Shown here one piece after another: positions 1-10,343 of a stretch of DNA of 64,000 bases. The notes beneath the pieces are model-generated. The model made no database searches. It was not told the DNA's origin and saw nothing but the letters and a program-made list of their open reading frames with translations. The DNA is from Arsukibacterium sp. (GTDB taxonomy: Bacteria > Pseudomonadota > Gammaproteobacteria > Enterobacterales > Alteromonadaceae), in contig NZ_JAGYIM010000023.1 in the NCBI RefSeq assembly GCF_018402695.1, positions 62,001 through 126,000 of the forward strand, in the 5' to 3' direction. Each line of letters opens with the position of its first letter. Within the stretch, counting starts at the first letter, position 1. The translations under genes and the position numbers were made by a program.

Positions 1-12
1 TTATTGCTTTAG

Positions 13-29
13 TTTATTCACTCTGACCC
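13..29. repeat. Half-copy of a REP/RAYT-associated repeat
   Basis: The 17-base string TTTATTCACTCTGACCC is the exact reverse complement of one arm of the hairpin repeat at 29640-29670, next to the REP-associated transposase. It lies just beyond the 3' end of lpxC at the window edge and is followed by a short CCCATT/AATGGG inverted repeat (27-44). It may be the edge of a second RAYT-family element or a stray REP copy; the rest would lie outside the window. Confidence 0.5.
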
Positions 30-54
30 ATTTTTTTTAATGGGAAAGTAAATA

Positions 55-966
55 TCAGGCCAGTTGCGGTGCCAGATAGGAAATAGGCATGTGGGCTTTA
101 TCTTCAAAGCTGACAAATTCCCAGTTTTCCTGCTCGGCTAAAACGGCGCATAATAGCTGATTATTTAAGGCGTGGCCGGTTTTGTACGAGATAAACTCGC
201 CCAGCACACTGTAACCTGCCATATATAAATCACCGATGGCGTCGAGAATTTTATGTTTGATAAATTCGTCTTCGTAGCGCAGGCCGTCCTGGTTTAATAC
301 CCGGAACTCGTCCAGTACCACGGCATTGTCGAAACTGCCGCCTAACGCCAGGTTGTTGGCCCGCAGGTACTCGATATCATGCAAAAAGCCAAAAGTACGG
401 GCGCGGCTGATATCTTTAATAAAGCCGGCAGCCGAAAAGTCCATTTGCATCCGCTGCGTGGTTTCAGCAATAACCGGGTGGTCGAAGTCGATGGCAAAGT
501 CGATTTTAAAACCGTGATGTGGCCGGATTTCAGCCCACTTGTCACCGTCTTCCACCCGCACGGTGCGCTTAATTCTAATAAATTTCTTTGCCAGTTTCTG
601 CTCGCTGATGCCGGCTTCCAGCAACAGGTATACAAACGGGTTGGCGCTGCCATCCATAATCGGGATTTCAGCTGAGTCGACTTCAATAATCAGATTGTCG
701 ATACCCAGGCCGGCAACCGCAGCCATTAAATGCTCGGTGGTAGACAGGCGCACGCCTTGCTCGTTGATCAAACAGGTACACATTACCGTGTCACCAACCA
801 TTTCTGGGGTAACTTTAAAGTCGACTATCGGATCCAGGTCAACACGACGGAACATAATGCCCGTGTTGTCAGGTGCAGGCCGGAGAGTGAGCGTAACCTT
901 TTCACCCTTGTGTAACCCTACACCAATAGTACTGACTGTTTTAGCGACGGTACGTTGTTTAATCAT
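55..966 (-). CDS. lpxC: UDP-3-O-acyl-N-acetylglucosamine deacetylase LpxC
   Basis: This cytoplasmic zinc enzyme carries out the committed step of lipid A synthesis, deacetylating UDP-3-O-acyl-GlcNAc. The 303-residue product is full length for the family. The zinc ligands are visible: His79 in [12 protein letters not shown], and His238 and Asp242 in [10 protein letters not shown]. It is the last gene of the dcw cluster, downstream of ftsZ as in E. coli, but a gap of about 200 bp separates them, so it probably also has its own promoter. In related bacteria its level is controlled by proteolysis through the C-terminal tail, which here ends in Pro-Gln-Leu-Ala. Confidence 0.97.
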   Translation of the reverse strand: MIKQRTVAKTVSTIGVGLHKGEKVTLTLRPAPDNTGIMFRRVDLDPIVDFKVTPEMVGDTVMCTCLINEQGVRLSTTEHLMAAVAGLGIDNLIIEVDSAEIPIMDGSANPFVYLLLEAGISEQKLAKKFIRIKRTVRVEDGDKWAEIRPHHGFKIDFAIDFDHPVIAETTQRMQMDFSAAGFIKDISRARTFGFLHDIEYLRANNLALGGSFDNAVVLDEFRVLNQDGLRYEDEFIKHKILDAIGDLYMAGYSVLGEFISYKTGHALNNQLLCAVLAEQENWEFVSFEDKAHMPISYLAPQLA

Positions 967-1174
967 AATTTCTTCCTGCTCAAATTTTAAGCAATCACAA
1001 AATGGCGGCGAAGCTTAGCACAACTTCAGCAGTTTTACCAATTTACTGGCTAATTCTGCAGACAGTTATGGTGCCTAATAGCAACTGAACAGCAGCTTAA
1101 CTTCAACTGTTGCTAATATTATTCTCTTCACCAGGCGTACGCCAGACATTTTACTGCCGGCCACAGCAGGCGGC

Positions 1175-2335
1175 TTAATCTGCCTGCTTGCGTAAAAACG
1201 CCGGGATATCAAAAATATCGATACCACCTTTGCTTTCCGGCTGGGTTTTAGTCTGCACGGCTTCGTCTTTTTGCAGATTAGCCGCCGGTGCCGCATGACG
1301 CATAGTATTACCCTGCTGCACATAGGCTTGTACCGGCTCAGCACGATGACTTGGTACCAGGCTGATATCGGGCCGGCGATCGGCACCAATACCGGTCGCT
1401 ACTACCGTTACCCGCAGCTCGTCGTGCATTTCCGGGTCGATAACCGCACCCACTACGACAGTAGCGTTTTCAGAGGCAAAGGCTTTAACCGCATTACCGA
1501 CAATTTCGAATTCTTCAATGCTGATATCCAGGCCGGCAGTAATGTTAACCAGAATGCCTTTGGCACCAGACAAGTCGATATCTTCCAGCAACGGGCTGGA
1601 AATAGCCTGCTCGGCAGCTTCTTCAGCACGATCCGGGCCTGACGCGCGGCCGGTACCCATCATCGCAGTGCCCATTTCAGACATAACAGTACGTACGTCA
1701 GCAAAGTCGACATTGATCAAACCGGGCCGGGTAATTAATTCGGCAATACCCTGCACGGCGCCCAACAACACGTTGTTAGCCGCTTTAAACGCATCCAGCA
1801 GGCTGGTGCCTTTACCTAATACTTTTAACAGCTTGTCATTCGGGATGGTGATCAGCGAGTCAACATATTTGCTCAGCTCCAGAATACCTTCATCGGCATA
1901 AGCTGTACGCTTTTTACCTTCGAACGGGAACGGCTTGGTGACTACGGCAACCGTTAAAATACCCAGCTCGCGCGCGACTTCAGCCACGATTGGCGCCGCA
2001 CCGGTACCGGTACCACCGCCCATGCCGGCTGCGATAAAAATCATATCCGCGCCCTGCAGGGTTTTCTTGATGGTTTCGCGGTCTTCTTCCGCTGAACGCC
2101 GGCCGATTTCCGGATTAGCACCGGCACCTAAACCTTTGGTGACACCGGCACCTAATTGCAAGGTAACATTGGCAGACGAATTACGCAGCGCCTGGGCGTC
2201 GGTATTCGCCGCGACAAACTCCACGCCTTCGATATTGCTGGCAACCATATACTCGACTGCGTTACCGCCGCCGCCGCCAACACCTATTACTTTAATTACA
2301 GCTTCTTGGCTGTGGTTTTCCATTAACTCAAACAT
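1175..2335 (-). CDS. ftsZ: Cell division protein FtsZ
   Basis: FtsZ is the tubulin-like GTPase that polymerises into the division ring. The 386-residue product shows the tubulin signature GGGTGTGAAP and the N-terminal glycine run GVGGGGGNAV. It has a variable linker and ends in the conserved tail DIFDIPAFLRKQAD, which binds FtsA and ZipA. I chose the ATG at 2335, giving MFELMENHSQ, because GGAGAGAG precedes it; an in-frame ATG 12 codons upstream would overlap the end of ftsA and lacks family support. It follows ftsA directly, as in other gammaproteobacteria. Confidence 0.97.
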   Translation of the reverse strand: MFELMENHSQEAVIKVIGVGGGGGNAVEYMVASNIEGVEFVAANTDAQALRNSSANVTLQLGAGVTKGLGAGANPEIGRRSAEEDRETIKKTLQGADMIFIAAGMGGGTGTGAAPIVAEVARELGILTVAVVTKPFPFEGKKRTAYADEGILELSKYVDSLITIPNDKLLKVLGKGTSLLDAFKAANNVLLGAVQGIAELITRPGLINVDFADVRTVMSEMGTAMMGTGRASGPDRAEEAAEQAISSPLLEDIDLSGAKGILVNITAGLDISIEEFEIVGNAVKAFASENATVVVGAVIDPEMHDELRVTVVATGIGADRRPDISLVPSHRAEPVQAYVQQGNTMRHAAPAANLQKDEAVQTKTQPESKGGIDIFDIPAFLRKQAD

Positions 2336-2360
2336 AGCTCTCTCTCCGTTTTTACGCTCT

Positions 2361-3596
2361 TTAAAACTCACCTTTGAACCAGCTGCTGATTTTTTTCAGC
2401 AAGCTGCTAACTGGATCGCGGCTTTGGGCCGCGTTTTTTTGCTGGGCCCGGACATCCTTGCCATACAGCAACAACCCAACTACGCTGGCGTAGGCCGGGT
2501 CTTGTACATACTCTTTCAAACCGCTGACATGCATCGGCTGGCCAACCCGGACCGGCATCTGAAACACGTCTTCGGCAAACTCTACTGCACCTTCCATTTT
2601 CGAGGTACCGCCGGTTAACACTAAGCCAGCAGCAATTTGCTCTTCAAGGCCGGAGCTGCGAATTTCTTCCAGCACCAGCTCGAATAATTCGTGGTAGCGC
2701 GGCTCGATAACCTCGGCCAGGGTATGGCGTGACATTGACCGCGCCGGCCGGCCACCGACACTGGGTACTTCAATACTTTCTTCTTTGCCTACCATGCTGC
2801 GCAGGGCACAGGCGTACTGCACTTTAATATCTTCTGCATGGCTGATTGGCGTGCGAAAGATTTTGGCAATATCACTGGTAACCTGGTTGCCGGCTACCGG
2901 AATAACGGCGGTATGGCGCAAGGCACCATTGGTATAAATGGATAAATCGATGGTGCCGCCGCCCATATCGACCACACAAACCCCCAGCTCTTTTTCATCT
3001 TCGGTTAATACCGCATAGCTGGAGGCCAGCGATGAAAAAATTAGCTGATCGACCGCTAAACCGCAGCGCTCGACACACTTTTCAATGTTTTTCGCCATAT
3101 CGTTGGCGCAGGTAATAATGTGAGCTTTGGCTTCCATTCTTACGCCTGACATGCCAATCGGGCTTTTAATGCCTTCCTGCATATCAACCGAGAACTCCTG
3201 CGGCAACACGTGCAGCATGCGTCTCTCTGCCGAGATAGGCACCGACTTTGCGGCGTGAATCACGCTGGCGACATCGTCGGCGGTGACTTCAGTATCATTA
3301 ATCGGCACCATGCCGCTTTCGTTCTGGCAGCGGATATGTTTGCCGGTGATACCTAAATACACTGATGAAATCTGACAATCAGCCATCAGTTCGGCTTCAT
3401 TAATGGCCCGTTGCACGGCTTGTACCACCAGATTAAGGTCATTAACGCCGCCTTTATCCATACCGCGCGAGGCATGGGTACCCACGCCGACAATACTGAG
3501 CCGGTTATCCGGGGTGATCTCGCCCACTACCGCTTTTATCTGAGCAGTTCCGATGTCTAACCCTACGATCAAATCTCGTTCTATCGACTTTGTCAT
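2361..3596 (-). CDS. ftsA: Cell division protein FtsA
   Basis: This actin-like ATPase tethers FtsZ filaments to the membrane and recruits later division proteins. The 411-residue product has the phosphate-binding DIGTAQIKAVVGE loop near residue 15 and VVDMGGGTIDLSI near 210. Its C-terminal amphipathic helix SSLLKKISSWFKGEF is the membrane-targeting sequence. The start codon overlaps the ftsQ stop as ATGA (3593-3596), consistent with translational coupling. Confidence 0.97.
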   Translation of the reverse strand: MTKSIERDLIVGLDIGTAQIKAVVGEITPDNRLSIVGVGTHASRGMDKGGVNDLNLVVQAVQRAINEAELMADCQISSVYLGITGKHIRCQNESGMVPINDTEVTADDVASVIHAAKSVPISAERRMLHVLPQEFSVDMQEGIKSPIGMSGVRMEAKAHIITCANDMAKNIEKCVERCGLAVDQLIFSSLASSYAVLTEDEKELGVCVVDMGGGTIDLSIYTNGALRHTAVIPVAGNQVTSDIAKIFRTPISHAEDIKVQYACALRSMVGKEESIEVPSVGGRPARSMSRHTLAEVIEPRYHELFELVLEEIRSSGLEEQIAAGLVLTGGTSKMEGAVEFAEDVFQMPVRVGQPMHVSGLKEYVQDPAYASVVGLLLYGKDVRAQQKNAAQSRDPVSSLLKKISSWFKGEF

Positions 3597-4348
3597 GCTT
3601 TTCTCTTTGGCTCCGTATTGGCATAACGCACGGCAATGCCGGTGTCATAGCGCAAATCGACTTCAGCTAATTCCTGTTCCCGATGGCCTTGCATGACCGG
3701 GTACAGCTCAATAAAACGTTGCAACCGCTTCATGGTGTCCTGCCGCCCCAGCTGCAGTGCCAGGCCATCCTGTAATTGCAGCCGCCAGGAAAACCGCTCG
3801 GTTAACCACAGTTGCTCAGCGCTAAACTGATGCAATTGCAGCAACGCTTGCATATGGCGAAACATTGTCAGGGCATCCTGCTCACTGCCCTCTGGGCCGT
3901 GGAGCCGGGGCAAGGCCGGGATCAGCTCGCTTAGCGGGGCGATAAATAACTCCCCTTTATTATTGAGCAAGTGCTGCTGATTCCAGACTGCGACCGGCTG
4001 CTGCTCTGTCACAACCACCACCAGCGTATCGGGCCATTGTTTGCGCACGGCTGCCTGATACACCCAGGGTTGTTGCTGCAGGAACTGCTGCACCTGATCA
4101 ACGTCCACCCGAAAAAAATTACCGACATATTCCTGTTGCAACTGCTGCTGCAGCGCTGCCTGCTGAATATGCGTAAAATCGCCATATAACCGCACCTGTT
4201 TAATCGGTGCACCCTGCTGGCTTTGCAGCCAGCTATAAACCTGGACTCCACCCCAGCTCAGCAGCGCCAGTGCCAGCACGAAAAACAACAGACCGCCGAT
4301 AAAGCCCGGCCTGTGGTTTAGTTGGCTGAAGTACTGACGCAAGCTCAT
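3593..4348 (-). CDS. ftsQ: Cell division protein FtsQ
   Basis: FtsQ is a bitopic inner-membrane protein that links early and late divisome components through FtsL and FtsB. The 251-residue product has a short cytoplasmic N-terminus and one membrane segment at roughly residues 17-37 (GGLLFFVLALALLSWGG). A periplasmic POTRA domain starting with IKQVRLYGDF and a beta domain follow. It begins immediately after the ddlB stop codon and overlaps ftsA by four bases. Sequence conservation is typically low in this family, but position and architecture are decisive. Confidence 0.94.
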   Translation of the reverse strand: MSLRQYFSQLNHRPGFIGGLLFFVLALALLSWGGVQVYSWLQSQQGAPIKQVRLYGDFTHIQQAALQQQLQQEYVGNFFRVDVDQVQQFLQQQPWVYQAAVRKQWPDTLVVVVTEQQPVAVWNQQHLLNNKGELFIAPLSELIPALPRLHGPEGSEQDALTMFRHMQALLQLHQFSAEQLWLTERFSWRLQLQDGLALQLGRQDTMKRLQRFIELYPVMQGHREQELAEVDLRYDTGIAVRYANTEPKRKA

Positions 4349-5284
4349 CTAGTTACCTTGCTCTGTTTTACTGTCTAGTGTTTGCTGCAAAATGCGCAGC
4401 ACCAGCTCACTGAAACTTAAGCCGGCGGCTTTTGCCGCCATCGGCACCAGCGACTTTTCTGTCATGCCCGGTACCGTATTGACTTCCAGTAAAAAGTGTT
4501 CGCCCTGCTCGTTCAGCATTAAATCAACCCGGCCCCAGCCCGACGCACCCACTGCTTTAAATGCAGCCAGCGCATCGGCTTGCATGGCGGTGGTTTGCTC
4601 TGCGGTTAATGGTGCCGGACATAAATACTCGGTGCTGTTAGCCTGATATTTTGCCTCATAGTCGTAAAAGGCCCGCGGCGTGCGCATTTCCACTACCGGC
4701 AGCACCGTATCGCCCAGAATCGAAATGGTAAATTCGCGGCCGTTAATCCAGCGTTCGACTAAAATTTCACTGTCATATTTCAGCGCTGCGCCGATGGCCT
4801 GCTCCAGCTCCGCTGCCGTGCTGGCCGCGCTCATGCCAATACTCGACCCTTCATTGGCGGGCTTAACCATTACCTTGCCGCCCAGCTGCTGCAGTAAACC
4901 GGCATAGTCAATAGTGTCGTTGTGCACCACAGCAAACGGCGCTGTCGGCAGCTGCTGCGCTAAAAATAACCGCTTGCAGCGAATTTTATCCATGGCCAAC
5001 GCCGATCCCAGCACGCCACTGCCGGTATAAGGCAGGCCCAGCAACTGCAAGGCACCCTGCATGGTGCCATCTTCGCCACCGCGGCCATGCAGCACAATAA
5101 ATACCCGCTCAGCTTTTACTTCGCTCATAAGCGCCGTTAACGGCTGTTCCGCCGGATCAAAGGCCACGGCATTAACGCCAGCTTGCTGTAAAGCGCTGAG
5201 CACCGCTTTGCCTGAGCGCAGCGACACCTCACGCTCGGCAGAATGCCCGCCAAACATCACGGCGACTTTGCCAAAGTTGCTCAT
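4349..5284 (-). CDS. ddlB: D-alanine--D-alanine ligase DdlB
   Basis: This cytoplasmic ATP-grasp ligase makes the D-Ala-D-Ala dipeptide that MurF attaches to the nucleotide precursor. The 311-residue product begins with [17 protein letters not shown], the family signature. It also carries [16 protein letters not shown] near residue 65 and the magnesium-binding [17 protein letters not shown] near 270. It overlaps murC by four bases (ATGA). An exported D-Ala-D-Ala dipeptidase of opposite activity is encoded at 55389-56099. Confidence 0.96.
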   Translation of the reverse strand: MSNFGKVAVMFGGHSAEREVSLRSGKAVLSALQQAGVNAVAFDPAEQPLTALMSEVKAERVFIVLHGRGGEDGTMQGALQLLGLPYTGSGVLGSALAMDKIRCKRLFLAQQLPTAPFAVVHNDTIDYAGLLQQLGGKVMVKPANEGSSIGMSAASTAAELEQAIGAALKYDSEILVERWINGREFTISILGDTVLPVVEMRTPRAFYDYEAKYQANSTEYLCPAPLTAEQTTAMQADALAAFKAVGASGWGRVDLMLNEQGEHFLLEVNTVPGMTEKSLVPMAAKAAGLSFSELVLRILQQTLDSKTEQGN

Positions 5285-6735
5285 GCTGCACCCTCCGACA
5301 ATTGCTTCAATTTGTTAATGTCCAGCCGGGTTGCCGCCAGCTCCTTCACCAGACTGCCAATATTGCCGGCGCCCTGGGTCAGCACGACATCGCCATCTTG
5401 CAACACCTCGGCCAGCGCACCGGCCAGCGCTTTCGGCTCAGCCACATATACCGGCTCTAACTGACCACGAGCCCGGATAGAGCGGCATAAATTGCGGCTG
5501 TCAGCGCCAGCAATTGGCGCTTCGCCGGCAGAGTACACTTCCAGCAATAACAGTTTGTCGACACTGGACAGCACCTGAGTAAAATCTTCATATAAATCGC
5601 GGGTGCGGCTGAAGCGGTGTGGCTGATAGGCCATCACCAGCCGTCGCTCTGGCCAGGCACTGCGCACCGCAGCAATAGTAGCGGCCACTTCAGTCGGGTG
5701 ATGACCATAGTCATCAATTAACAGTACTTTGCCGCGGCCGCTATCAAACTCACCGTATTGCTGAAAACGCCGGCCAATACCTTCAAACTTACCCAGTGCA
5801 GCCAGAATGGCCTGCTCGCTGATCCCTTCATCGGCGGCCAGCGCAAAAGCTGCGGTGGCGTTTAAGGCATTGTGTTTACCCGGCAAGTTCAGTTGAACTT
5901 CGCGCTGGTTACCGGCAGGGTCAGTAATCACAAAAAAGCTGCGGGTGCCCTGCTGGCTGAATTCAGTGATTTTATAGTCGGCATCATCGCTGAAACCATA
6001 GGTCAGCACGGTGCGGCCTATCGATGGGATAAGATCACGCAATACTTTATCGTCAATGCACAACACCGCCATGCCATAAAACGGCAGGTTATGACAAAAT
6101 TCCAGGTAGGTGTCTTTCAGCTTTTCAAAGTCCCCTTCATAGGTGTCCATATGATCAGCTTCAATATTGGTGATCACCGTCGCCATTGGCTGTAAATGCA
6201 GGAATGACGCATCGCTTTCATCTGCTTCGGCAATTAAATAACGACCGGCACCTAACCGGGCATTGGAGCCGGCTGAATTCAGTAAGCCACCAATTACAAA
6301 CGTTGGGTCGGTGCCGGCTTCGGCGAAAATAGACGCCAGCAGGCTGGTAGTGGTGGTTTTACCGTGCGTACCGGCTATGGCGATGCCGTGGCGAAAACGC
6401 ATCAGCTCACCGAGCATTTCGGCCCGGCGCACCACCGGAATACGCTGGGCCAGCGCCGCTGCCACCTCAGGGTTAGCCGCTTTGATGGCACTGGAAACCA
6501 CCACCACACTGGCACCGTCTATCTGGCTGGCATGGTGGCCAAATTTAACTTCCGCGCCCAGTGACACCAACCGTTCAACCACCGGATTAGACGCCAGATC
6601 AGAACCGGTAACCTTGTACCCTTCGTTTAACAAGACTTCAGCAATACCGCCCATACCGGCACCGCCGATGCCAACAAAGTGGATCCGCTCTACCCGGCGC
6701 ATGGCCTGTTTTTTATGTTGCAGGGTGGTAATCAT
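5281..6735 (-). CDS. murC: UDP-N-acetylmuramate--L-alanine ligase MurC
   Basis: MurC adds the first stem residue, L-Ala, to UDP-MurNAc. The product is 484 residues from the ATG at 6735, which gives [20 protein letters not shown] and overlaps the murG stop as ATGA; longer in-frame starts would extend further into murG. Visible motifs are the Rossmann-like [14 protein letters not shown] and the ATP-binding loop [23 protein letters not shown] lies in the C-terminal domain. It belongs to the dcw operon with tight coupling on both sides. Confidence 0.96.
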   Translation of the reverse strand: MITTLQHKKQAMRRVERIHFVGIGGAGMGGIAEVLLNEGYKVTGSDLASNPVVERLVSLGAEVKFGHHASQIDGASVVVVSSAIKAANPEVAAALAQRIPVVRRAEMLGELMRFRHGIAIAGTHGKTTTTSLLASIFAEAGTDPTFVIGGLLNSAGSNARLGAGRYLIAEADESDASFLHLQPMATVITNIEADHMDTYEGDFEKLKDTYLEFCHNLPFYGMAVLCIDDKVLRDLIPSIGRTVLTYGFSDDADYKITEFSQQGTRSFFVITDPAGNQREVQLNLPGKHNALNATAAFALAADEGISEQAILAALGKFEGIGRRFQQYGEFDSGRGKVLLIDDYGHHPTEVAATIAAVRSAWPERRLVMAYQPHRFSRTRDLYEDFTQVLSSVDKLLLLEVYSAGEAPIAGADSRNLCRSIRARGQLEPVYVAEPKALAGALAEVLQDGDVVLTQGAGNIGSLVKELAATRLDINKLKQLSEGAA

Positions 6736-7817
6736 ACTACTTGTCCTGTTACTTGCCGGCATAAAGCAGCAATATGTGATGCCGCATCGGTTGTTGCCAG
6801 AGTTCGGGCACGCTGCGCCATTTGCTGCAGCGGCGTTTTATCGGTTAACCAGGGCTGCATTATTGGCTGCACCCCCTGTTGTTCTAATTGCTGCTGTGGC
6901 AGCAGCACCGCAGCAGCACGGTCGGCCAGTACTCTGGCGTTGGCGGTCTGGTGGTCATCAATGGCACCTGGCAGCGGCACAAAAACCGCTGCGACACCTA
7001 CCGCAGCCACTTCGCTGACCGTCAGGGCGCCGGAGCGGCAAATCAGCACATCGGCCCAGCGATACGCCGCAGCCATATCGTCAATAAAGGCACTGACCTG
7101 CACCTCGCAGCCGCTTGCGATAAGTGGCTGATAAGCCTCTGTTACTTCGGCGTGCATCGCGCTGCCGGTTTGATGGCGCACAGCAATACTGCCGGTTTTA
7201 GCCAGTTCAGTAAGCTGAGCCGGCAGCGCTTTGTTCAGCGCCCGGGCACCCAGGCTGCCCCCCACTATTAATATATTCAGGCCGCTGCTTGCCTGGCGGC
7301 CGGCGCGGCATTGCAGTAATTCAGCACGGATAGGGTTACCGACTAACTGGCGCTTTTGATGGCCGTTGAAGGCGTTGTCAAATGCGACCAGCACCAGCTT
7401 CGCCAACCGGGCCAGTAATTTATTGGTGCTACCGGCGACAGCATTTTGCTCATGAATTAACAATGGTGTACCGTTAAGCCAGCTTGCCAGGCCACCGGGC
7501 CCACTGGCATAGCCGCCAAAACCCAGCGCCAGGGTGGGTTGAAGCTGACGGCATACTTTTGCTGCCTGCCACAGGGCTTTTAGCAGCATCCAGGGCGCGC
7601 TGATTTTGCTGGTCAGCCCTTTACCGCGCAGGCCCGCAACCTTGATACCGTAAAACGGCCAGCCGAAACCCGGTACCAGCTGAGCCTCCATCCGGTCACT
7701 GCTGCCCAGCCAGGCAATATCCCAGCCCTCGGCAGCTAACGCCTGTGCTACCGCCTGCGCCGGGAAAATATGACCGCCGGTGCCACCGGCCATAATTAAT
7801 GCCAGTGGTTTAGCCAT
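6732..7817 (-). CDS. murG: Lipid II synthase MurG (GlcNAc transferase)
   Basis: This peripheral inner-membrane glycosyltransferase (GT28) transfers GlcNAc from UDP-GlcNAc to lipid I to form lipid II. It has 361 residues from the ATG at 7817, chosen because GGAGG lies seven bases upstream and the product starts [19 protein letters not shown], with the glycine-rich loop GGTGGH in place. [11 protein letters not shown] and [12 protein letters not shown] follow, both conserved acceptor-site segments. It overlaps ftsW by eight bases and murC by four. Confidence 0.96.
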   Translation of the reverse strand: MAKPLALIMAGGTGGHIFPAQAVAQALAAEGWDIAWLGSSDRMEAQLVPGFGWPFYGIKVAGLRGKGLTSKISAPWMLLKALWQAAKVCRQLQPTLALGFGGYASGPGGLASWLNGTPLLIHEQNAVAGSTNKLLARLAKLVLVAFDNAFNGHQKRQLVGNPIRAELLQCRAGRQASSGLNILIVGGSLGARALNKALPAQLTELAKTGSIAVRHQTGSAMHAEVTEAYQPLIASGCEVQVSAFIDDMAAAYRWADVLICRSGALTVSEVAAVGVAAVFVPLPGAIDDHQTANARVLADRAAAVLLPQQQLEQQGVQPIMQPWLTDKTPLQQMAQRARTLATTDAASHIAALCRQVTGQVV

Positions 7818-9009
7818 GTTTGCCTCCACTGAGCGCATGCTTGCCTTTTAAACGTACTTCAAAATCAATCCGCAACAGTAAGGCCGCAGCCATTAACATA
7901 ATGATCAGACTACTGCCACCTGAGCTGACAAATGGCAGCGTTAAACCTTTGGTTGGCAGCGCCCCGGTGGCCACACCGACATTTACCGCAGCCTGAAAGC
8001 CAATCCAGATAGCCAGCGCATAAGCCAGAAAGCCGTGGAAGCTTAATTGTTTAGCCAGCGCGCGCTGGCCTATCCACAGGGCACGGTACACCAGTACAAA
8101 CAGCAGGGTCATTAACACTGCCACGCCGACAAAACCGGTTTCTTCAGCGATGACGGCCAGAATAAAATCGGTGTGGGCTTCAGGCAGGTATTCCAGTTTT
8201 TGAATACTGTTGCCCAGACCCTGGCCAAACCAGCCGCCCCGACCAAACGCCATTAGCGACTGGGTTAACTGGTAGCCGCTGCCAAAAGGGTCTGCCCAGG
8301 GGTCGAGGAATGCGGTTACCCGCTTCCAACGGTATTCGCTGTAAACGATTAGCACGCCAATTGCCATCATGCCGGTGGCCATTAGACACAGGAATTGCCA
8401 GATTTTGGCGCCCGCTAAAAACAGCAATGCTACCGCAGTGGCAAACATTACAATAACGGTGCCTAAATCAGGCTGCATCAGCAGAAGTACCGCAAACAAG
8501 AACAGCACAGCCAGCGGTTTTAAAAAGCCTTTCAGGTTGTCCCGTACTTCCTCGTGCCGGCGTACCAGATAACTGGCCAGATAAACGAAGAAGAATAATT
8601 TTGCTGGCTCTGCAGCCTGTAAGCCAATGGGGCCAAGCGATAACCAACGGGTACTGCCATTTACATTGCGACCGAACAGCAACACCGCTACCAGCAACAA
8701 TATACCGAGCAGCAGCAGCCACATGTTGCCACGATGCCACCAGCTTACCGGCACCCGCAACACCAATACTGCCAGGGTCAGGCCGATGCCTAAATACACC
8801 ATATGCCGGATAGTAAAGTGCAACGGATTATTAAATAGCCGCTCGGCGACCGGCATTGACGCACTGGTCACCATCACCACGCCGGTAGCCAGAATTAACA
8901 GCAACAGCGTTAAAAATAGTTTGTCATAAGGGGCTGTATCATCGCGCTGCCAGGCAGCGCTAAGACTTTGCCAAGGGTTTTGCCATACAGTTAAAGCCAG
9001 CTGCTTCAT
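7810..9009 (-). CDS. ftsW: Peptidoglycan glycosyltransferase FtsW (SEDS family)
   Basis: FtsW is the septal SEDS-family glycan polymerase, working with FtsI. The 399-residue product is a polytopic membrane protein with about ten hydrophobic helices. It carries the SEDS motifs PEAHTDFILAVIAEE near residue 278 and LPFVSSGGSSLI near 365. It overlaps murD by four bases and murG by eight. A cytoplasmic extension of about 35 residues precedes the first membrane helix. The chromosomal position between murD and murG is the usual one. Confidence 0.97.
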   Translation of the reverse strand: MKQLALTVWQNPWQSLSAAWQRDDTAPYDKLFLTLLLLILATGVVMVTSASMPVAERLFNNPLHFTIRHMVYLGIGLTLAVLVLRVPVSWWHRGNMWLLLLGILLLVAVLLFGRNVNGSTRWLSLGPIGLQAAEPAKLFFFVYLASYLVRRHEEVRDNLKGFLKPLAVLFLFAVLLLMQPDLGTVIVMFATAVALLFLAGAKIWQFLCLMATGMMAIGVLIVYSEYRWKRVTAFLDPWADPFGSGYQLTQSLMAFGRGGWFGQGLGNSIQKLEYLPEAHTDFILAVIAEETGFVGVAVLMTLLFVLVYRALWIGQRALAKQLSFHGFLAYALAIWIGFQAAVNVGVATGALPTKGLTLPFVSSGGSSLIIMLMAAALLLRIDFEVRLKGKHALSGGKHG

Positions 9010-10340
9010 AATTTCAGCTCCTTAACCGCATTGGCGAAAAGCTCACCGCGCTGGGCATAACTTTTAAACATATCCAGGCTGGCGCAAGCCGGCGACAACA
9101 GCACCATATCGCCACTCTGAGCCAGTTTGGCTGCCTGCTGCACCGCAGCGGTCAAATCTTTTACCTGAATGGCATGTGGGTGTAACGCAGCTAGAGCCGG
9201 TCCGTCCTGCCCCAGAGTAATAAGGTGGCTGACATCACGCTGCAGTACCGGTTGCAGTTCGCTCAAATCAGCGCCTTTGGCGTCACCGCCGGCAATCAGA
9301 ATCAGCTTACCGCTGATAGCAGGCCGCAGGCCGGCAATAGCCGCCAGGGTGGCACCGATGTTTGTAGCTTTGGAGTCATTGACCCAGCGGATACCCTTAT
9401 TAGCCAGCACCAGCTGGCAACGATGAGCCAGACCGCTAAACTGTTGCAAGGTGGTAGCAATAGCTTCACGGCTGGCGCCTGCGCTAAGCGCTAAGGCCGC
9501 TGCCGCCAGGGCGTTAAATTGGTTATGACTGCCGGTAATGGCCAACTGATTAACCGGCAACAATGGCTCGCCGGCAACATTCAGCCATGGTTGACCTTTT
9601 AACAGGGTAATACCATAGTCGGCATCAACCAGGCTAATTGCCAGAGGAACGGCGTTACCAGCCATGGCCCCTGGATAGGTTAACGGATCGGCCTGGTTAT
9701 ACACCGCCAGCTGTGTGTGCTGGTATACCCGTTGTTTTGAAGCGGTGTAGGCTGCCATATCGGCATAGCGGTCCAGGTGATCAGCACTGACATTTAATAA
9801 GCAACTGGCCCGGCTTTGCAGGCTGGTTGTCGTATCTAACTGAAAGCTCGAGAGTTCCAGCACAAAAACGTCAGTGTCTTGCTGGCGGATTGCATCCAGC
9901 ACCGGCAAACCAATATTGCCGGCAGCCACCGCCTTAATACCGCTTTGCTGCAGCATCTGAGCCACCAGCGTGGTGACGGTCGATTTACCATTAGAACCGG
10001 TTATGGCAATAACCGGTTTTTGATTAAAGCGGGCAAACAGTTCGATATCACCAATAATTTCAACGCCCTGGGCCTTAGCAAAGCGAAAGGCCGGATGGCT
10101 CAGTGCCAGGCCGGGGCTGACGATAATCATATCCATCTGCGCCAGACGGTTAGCGTCAAATTCGCCCAGATAAATGCCGTCCACTTTGTCAGCAGCAATC
10201 TGCTCCAGCCCGGCAGGCTTACTGCGGCTGTCCATCAATACTGGTTTTACCCCTTGCGCCAGCAAAAAGCGTACTGTGGCCAGACCCGACAGGCCCAGCC
10301 CCACTACCGCTATGCGTTTGGCGTTAAGGTTAGTATGCAT
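9006..10340 (-). CDS. murD: UDP-N-acetylmuramoyl-L-alanine--D-glutamate ligase MurD
   Basis: MurD adds D-Glu to UDP-MurNAc-L-Ala in the cytoplasm. The 444-residue product has the N-terminal VVGLGLSGLATVRFL nucleotide-sugar fold and the ATP loop ITGSNGKSTVTTL near residue 113. DSKATNIGATLAAI, near residue 315, is diagnostic for MurD. ATGA overlap with ftsW and a three-base gap after mraY indicate one transcription unit. Confidence 0.97.
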   Translation of the reverse strand: MHTNLNAKRIAVVGLGLSGLATVRFLLAQGVKPVLMDSRSKPAGLEQIAADKVDGIYLGEFDANRLAQMDMIIVSPGLALSHPAFRFAKAQGVEIIGDIELFARFNQKPVIAITGSNGKSTVTTLVAQMLQQSGIKAVAAGNIGLPVLDAIRQQDTDVFVLELSSFQLDTTTSLQSRASCLLNVSADHLDRYADMAAYTASKQRVYQHTQLAVYNQADPLTYPGAMAGNAVPLAISLVDADYGITLLKGQPWLNVAGEPLLPVNQLAITGSHNQFNALAAAALALSAGASREAIATTLQQFSGLAHRCQLVLANKGIRWVNDSKATNIGATLAAIAGLRPAISGKLILIAGGDAKGADLSELQPVLQRDVSHLITLGQDGPALAALHPHAIQVKDLTAAVQQAAKLAQSGDMVLLSPACASLDMFKSYAQRGELFANAVKELKL

Positions 10341-10343
10341 TTG

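Noticed and set aside
539-1018. Long plus-strand reading frame opposite lpxC
   Set aside because: It is antisense to well-conserved lpxC, with no start signal and low-complexity Ser/Arg composition typical of shadow frames.
2336-2371. Longer ftsZ starting 12 codons upstream
   Set aside because: The start at 2335 has a good ribosome site and matches the family N-terminus; the longer form overlaps ftsA.
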